From Verrucomicrobiaceae bacterium (GTDB lineage Bacteria > Verrucomicrobiota > Verrucomicrobiia > Verrucomicrobiales > Verrucomicrobiaceae), in NCBI GenBank assembly GCA_016713035.1, contig JADJPW010000007.1, positions 361,435-425,434 on the forward strand: a stretch of DNA of 64,000 nucleotides, read 5' to 3'. The notes under the pieces are model-generated. The model did no database searches. It was not told where the DNA came from and worked only from the letters and a program-made list of their open reading frames with translations. A program made the position numbers and the translations under genes. Positions 61,296-64,000 of this stretch are shown here, one piece after another. Every line of letters begins with the position of its first letter. The stretch's first letter is position 1.

Positions 61296-62401
61296 ATCCG
61301 GCACTAAGATAGCACATCAAGCTGCATATTGGGTTGAGGCAGATTTAAAGAAGGCACGGACTTGTTCTGGCAGCCTCTGGCATGAGCGCATCTGGCCGAT
61401 GATCTGCTTTTGCGGCTCCCGCTCCTCCGGGCGGCGGGTAGCACTCCCAGTTTGCTTTTCAGCGCACGGTTGAGCCTCTCGTCGGGATTGAGCTCTGGAC
61501 TGTAGCTGGGCAGGTGATGCACCGCGATCTGCTCTGATGCTGCTCCAGCCACTCCTTCACCGGCTTGCTGTGATGCACCCGCAGGTTGTCGAGGATGAGA
61601 TACACTTTGCGCCCCTGCATCGAGCGAACCATCCGCTCCAAAAAGCGGATGAGAAGCCGCGCGTCCAGTGCCCCTTTGTAAACCATCCACCGCGAACTCC
61701 CCCGGTTGCTCACCGCGCTCATCATCGAGCTACCAAAGCGCCCGGACATCTGCTTGATCTCGGGCGTCTCTCCGCGTGGTGCGTAGCCTCTCACGGCATT
61801 GGGCTGGTTGTTGACCCCGGTCTGGTCACCCCAATAGATCTCGGCCCTTCCGCCTTGGCCTGAGCCTGCGATCTGCGGATACTTCTGCTCCAGCCACGCC
61901 TGGACTTCCTTGGTCGCTGCTCGTAGGCCTTCTTCAATGGCTTCTGGGGTGTGAACCCCCAGCGCTTCAAATACAGCCCCATGGTGCGCACGGGCAGCTT
62001 GAACCCGAAGCGCTTGTCCAGCAGTTGGGCGACAGCTTTGCGGGTCCATAGTGCAAGGGCAGCTTCAACTGCTCCGGGCAACCTGTCGGTGATGAGCCTG
62101 CGCACTTCCTTCTCCTGCTCGGCGCTCATGAGCCGTTTATCCCCATGTTTTCCTGCCGCGCTCGTCGCACAGCAGGGCTGCGGTGCCGTGTTGGCGCTGG
62201 TGCCGCTTCCACTGCTGGACAGTGCGGGGATGCACCCCCACCGCCTCGGCAATGTCATGTTCACTCCAGCCTTTTTTGGCCAGCAGCATCGCCCGGCGAC
62301 GTGCTTCCACCTGTTGTTCCTTGCTTAGTTTGCGTCCGTCTTCTTTCATGCGGACGCACCATTACCACATCCTCATAATGCGTGCTATCTATTTACCGGA
62401 T
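61296..62401 (-). mobile_element. IS630-family element (inner), nested in the outer IS630
   Basis: 1106 bp beginning ATCCGG and ending CCGGAT, flanked by TA (61294-61295 and 62402-62403) as the family requires. Inverted ends of about 25 bp are recognisable though imperfect (ATCCGG...AGATAGCAC). It inserted 5' of the outer transposase, whose GTG start is at 62417. Confidence 0.85.
61304..62349 (-). pseudogene. IS630 transposase of the inner element, frameshifted
   Basis: Starts at 62349 with Met-Lys-Glu-Asp-Gly-Arg-Lys and a helix-turn-helix (Asp-Ile-Ala-Glu-Ala-Val-Gly-Val-His-Pro-Arg-Thr-Val-Gln-Gln-Trp). It continues in other frames with Tyr-Trp-Gly-Asp-Gln-Thr-Gly (first catalytic Asp), Leu-Ile-Leu-Asp-Asn-Leu-Arg-Val-His-His (second Asp) and Tyr-Ser-Pro-Glu-Leu-Asn-Pro-Asp-Glu-Arg (Glu). 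At least three frame changes (about 62140-62160, 61950-61920, 61510-61490). The family context is secure; the enzyme cannot be made intact. Confidence 0.85.
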
Positions 62402-62416
62402 TAGTAATAGGCGGCG

Positions 62417-63451
62417 GTGGCCCGCCCGTGCATCACACTCAATCTCGAAAACGCGACCTTGGAAGAGGTCTGCGTGGCGATGGATTGCACGCCCACGAAG
62501 AAGGGCTTTCGTCGGCTTCAAGCGCTGCGCTGGCTTTATGAAGGCAAGAGCCGCGAGCAAGTCGCTGACCTCTCAGGCTTCAGCCTGCGGCAGGTTTTGC
62601 GCTTCATCCAAGTCTTCAATCTCGCCGGCCTTGATGGTCTCATTCCTGGACGCAGCAGCGGGCGTCGCCGCATCCTGCCCAAGGAACAGGTGAGCGATAA
62701 AATCCTACCTCTCATCGAAGACCCCTCACTGGCCGGACAAAGCCACTGGACCGCTGTGAAATTGCACGGCTGGATCAAGCAGAACCTGCAAACCCAGCTC
62801 GGCTACAGCACCACCGTGCGCTATCTCCACGAGCACGACTACCGCATCAAGGTTCCGCGCCCTTGGCCGCTCAATCAGGATGAGGACAAGCGCCAAGCCT
62901 TCTGCGAAAAGCTCCAGCGCTGGGTGGCCGATCCGAGCGTCGACCTGTGGTTCAGCGACGAAAGCGGCTTTGAAGGCGATCCGCGCCCGCGCCGTACCTG
63001 GACCAAGATCGGCAAGGTGCGCCACTCACCCTATCTCGGTGAGCACATCCGCTACAATGTGTTTGGCGCAGTGCGGCCCAAAGATGGAAGGCTCGGCGCA
63101 CTGCTCTTCAACCTGTGCGACAGCGTCACTTTTCAGGTGTTCCTCGACACTCTGGCCGAAGAGAATCCGCACGTGGCAGGACGCCGCGCCATCCTGGTGC
63201 TCGACAACGCCTCATGGCACAAGACCAAGAGTCTTAACTGGCACCACTTTGAGCCCGAGTATCTGCCACCACGCTCGCCCGATCTCAACGCCATCGAACG
63301 CTTGTGGCTGCGCATGAAGGCCGACTGGTTCAACGGCTGGATCGCCAAGACTTCCGAGCAACTTCAGGACCGTATCATCGAGTCCCTACGCTCTTTGTTC
63401 GACCAGCCATCCATCCTTCAGTCCCAGTGCCGCCCAAAGACGCGTTTATGA
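62417..63451 (+). CDS. IS630-family transposase of the outer element
   Basis: 344 residues from the GTG at 62417, uninterrupted. An N-terminal helix-turn-helix (Ser-Arg-Glu-Gln-Val-Ala-Asp-Leu-Ser-Gly-Phe-Ser-Leu-Arg-Gln-Val), then the DDE set: Ser-Asp-Glu-Ser-Gly-Phe-Glu (Asp181), Leu-Val-Leu-Asp-Asn-Ala-Ser-Trp-His-Lys (Asp263) and Pro-Arg-Ser-Pro-Asp-Leu-Asn-Ala-Ile-Glu (Glu294). Intact coding sequence, but the inner IS630 has been inserted 15 bp before the start, so its own promoter is probably cut off and expression would need read-through from the inner element. Confidence 0.92.
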   Translation: MARPCITLNLENATLEEVCVAMDCTPTKKGFRRLQALRWLYEGKSREQVADLSGFSLRQVLRFIQVFNLAGLDGLIPGRSSGRRRILPKEQVSDKILPLIEDPSLAGQSHWTAVKLHGWIKQNLQTQLGYSTTVRYLHEHDYRIKVPRPWPLNQDEDKRQAFCEKLQRWVADPSVDLWFSDESGFEGDPRPRRTWTKIGKVRHSPYLGEHIRYNVFGAVRPKDGRLGALLFNLCDSVTFQVFLDTLAEENPHVAGRRAILVLDNASWHKTKSLNWHHFEPEYLPPRSPDLNAIERLWLRMKADWFNGWIAKTSEQLQDRIIESLRSLFDQPSILQSQCRPKTRL

Positions 63452-63474
63452 CATTCTTTTTGAGAACCGGTCTA

Positions 63475-64000
63475 TCATCTACCCGGCTGGCGCGAAAGCG
63501 TTGTCGAGGCAGGCTGCGAGCTCCCGACTCCGCCCGAATCTGTCTGGACACCATCCGCTATGTGCTCAAACGGGCTCTCAGTGGTCGATGATCCCCCAAG
63601 AACCTCGCGCCCCGCAGCACCGCTCACGACGCCTTGAGTAAATGGACCGAGCAGGGCTTGTGGCCCAAGCTCAACGACGCCCTGCGCACCCAGACACGCC
63701 TGATGCTAAAAAAACGCCATGCCCAGCGCCGCTGTCATCGACAGCCAAAGCGTCAAAGGCAGGGCAGCTACCGGCTGTGATGCGCGGTTACGACGCGGGC
63801 AAGAAGATCAAGGGACGCAAGCGCCACGCGCTCACCGACACCAACGGCCTGCTGCTGGGCGTGGTGGGTCACGCCCGCCGACGTGCAAGATCGTGACGGC
63901 GCAAAGCTGCTGTTGTGCATGTTTTGCCATGGCTTCCTGAGCCTGCTGATGATCTTGCCGATGGTGGCTATGCCGGGAAGCTGGAGACCTTCGTGCAGAG
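63475..64000 (+). pseudogene. IS5-type transposase remnant (runs off the window)
   Basis: Fragments in different plus-strand frames: Asp-Thr-Ile-Arg-Tyr-Val-Leu-Lys (about 63550), [12 protein letters not shown] (about 63630), then [10 protein letters not shown] (catalytic Asp, about 63735) and [12 protein letters not shown] (about 63875). These phrases are typical of IS5-family transposases. Frame changes and stops make it non-functional; the 3' part is outside the window. Confidence 0.8.

Larger units (their letters stand above)
61234..63472 (+). mobile_element. IS630-family element (outer), interrupted by a second IS630
   Basis: Perfect 28-bp inverted ends, including the TA on each side, lie at 61232-61259 and 63447-63474 (reading TAGACCGGTTCTC inward). 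TA is the family target. Removing the nested element with its TA leaves about 1131 bp, the normal IS630 size. It lies between the IS4 remnant and an IS5-type remnant, both of which it may have disrupted. Confidence 0.9.

Noticed and set aside
1..64000. CRISPR arrays, tRNA and rRNA genes, classic riboswitches
   Set aside because: No regularly spaced direct repeats, cloverleaf sequences, rRNA segments or known aptamer cores were noticed by eye; a tRNAscan/Infernal run would be needed to exclude them.

Overview
The window is high-GC chromosomal DNA that looks like a member of the Verrucomicrobiota, in the Prosthecobacter/Verrucomicrobiaceae sense. This rests on gene content rather than a marker gene: a Tat-exported DUF1552 protein, many secreted proteins with carbohydrate-binding-like folds, Pro/Ala/Lys-rich coiled-coil proteins, a REP-associated (RAYT) transposase, and several families of dispersed palindromic repeats. 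No rRNA, tRNA or CRISPR array was recognised.

Layout. 1-1.7 kb: the end of an unknown gene and ychF. 1.9-8 kb: an accessory segment of small, mostly minus-strand genes (two NTF2/SnoaL-like proteins, a class D beta-lactamase, a SMI1/KNR4-like protein, small orphans). It is punctuated by three copies of an 85-bp imperfect palindrome that resembles integron attC sites, plus other hairpins. 8-17 kb: envelope lipoprotein and secreted proteins, a UvrD/PcrA helicase, exonuclease III and an FHA coiled-coil protein; the lipoprotein gene is frameshifted in a 69-bp tandem repeat. 17-21 kb: a RAYT transposase with a flanking palindrome, then a BlaI-type repressor overlapping an M56/BlaR1-like membrane protease whose sensor domain looks like a Wzz coiled coil, with two near-perfect operators in the promoter.

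21-31 kb: an FmdB zinc ribbon, two exported proteins, the agmatine-to-putrescine pair aguB-aguA closed by a strong terminator, and an OmpA protein with its coiled-coil/helix-hairpin-helix neighbour. 31-45 kb: housekeeping and metabolic genes (OppF-type ATPase, RodA, aldo/keto reductase, DUF1552, EVE, D-threonine aldolase-like, FKBP, NadB, MidA-like methyltransferase, AlkC-like glycosylase, Rpn nuclease). 45-50.5 kb: a DUF2339 / zinc-ribbon / DUF3999 operon, with a palindromic repeat inserted in frame into the DUF2339 gene. 50.5-59.6 kb: a frameshifted DUF4143 ATPase, a phosphoesterase, avtA, a ccsA/hemX-hemA pair, a Sua5-type tRNA-modification gene and small orphans.

59.6-64 kb is an insertion-sequence graveyard: an IS4-type remnant with recognisable ends, an IS630 element carrying a second, opposite IS630 nested just upstream of its transposase, and an IS5-type remnant running off the window. 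Genes likely to work together are aguB-aguA (putrescine synthesis), blaI-M56 (stress-sensing proteolytic derepression), ccsA/hemX-hemA (haem), DUF2339-zinc ribbon-DUF3999 (envelope, unknown role) and OmpA with its coiled-coil partner. All functional calls come from reading motifs by eye; no database search was run.
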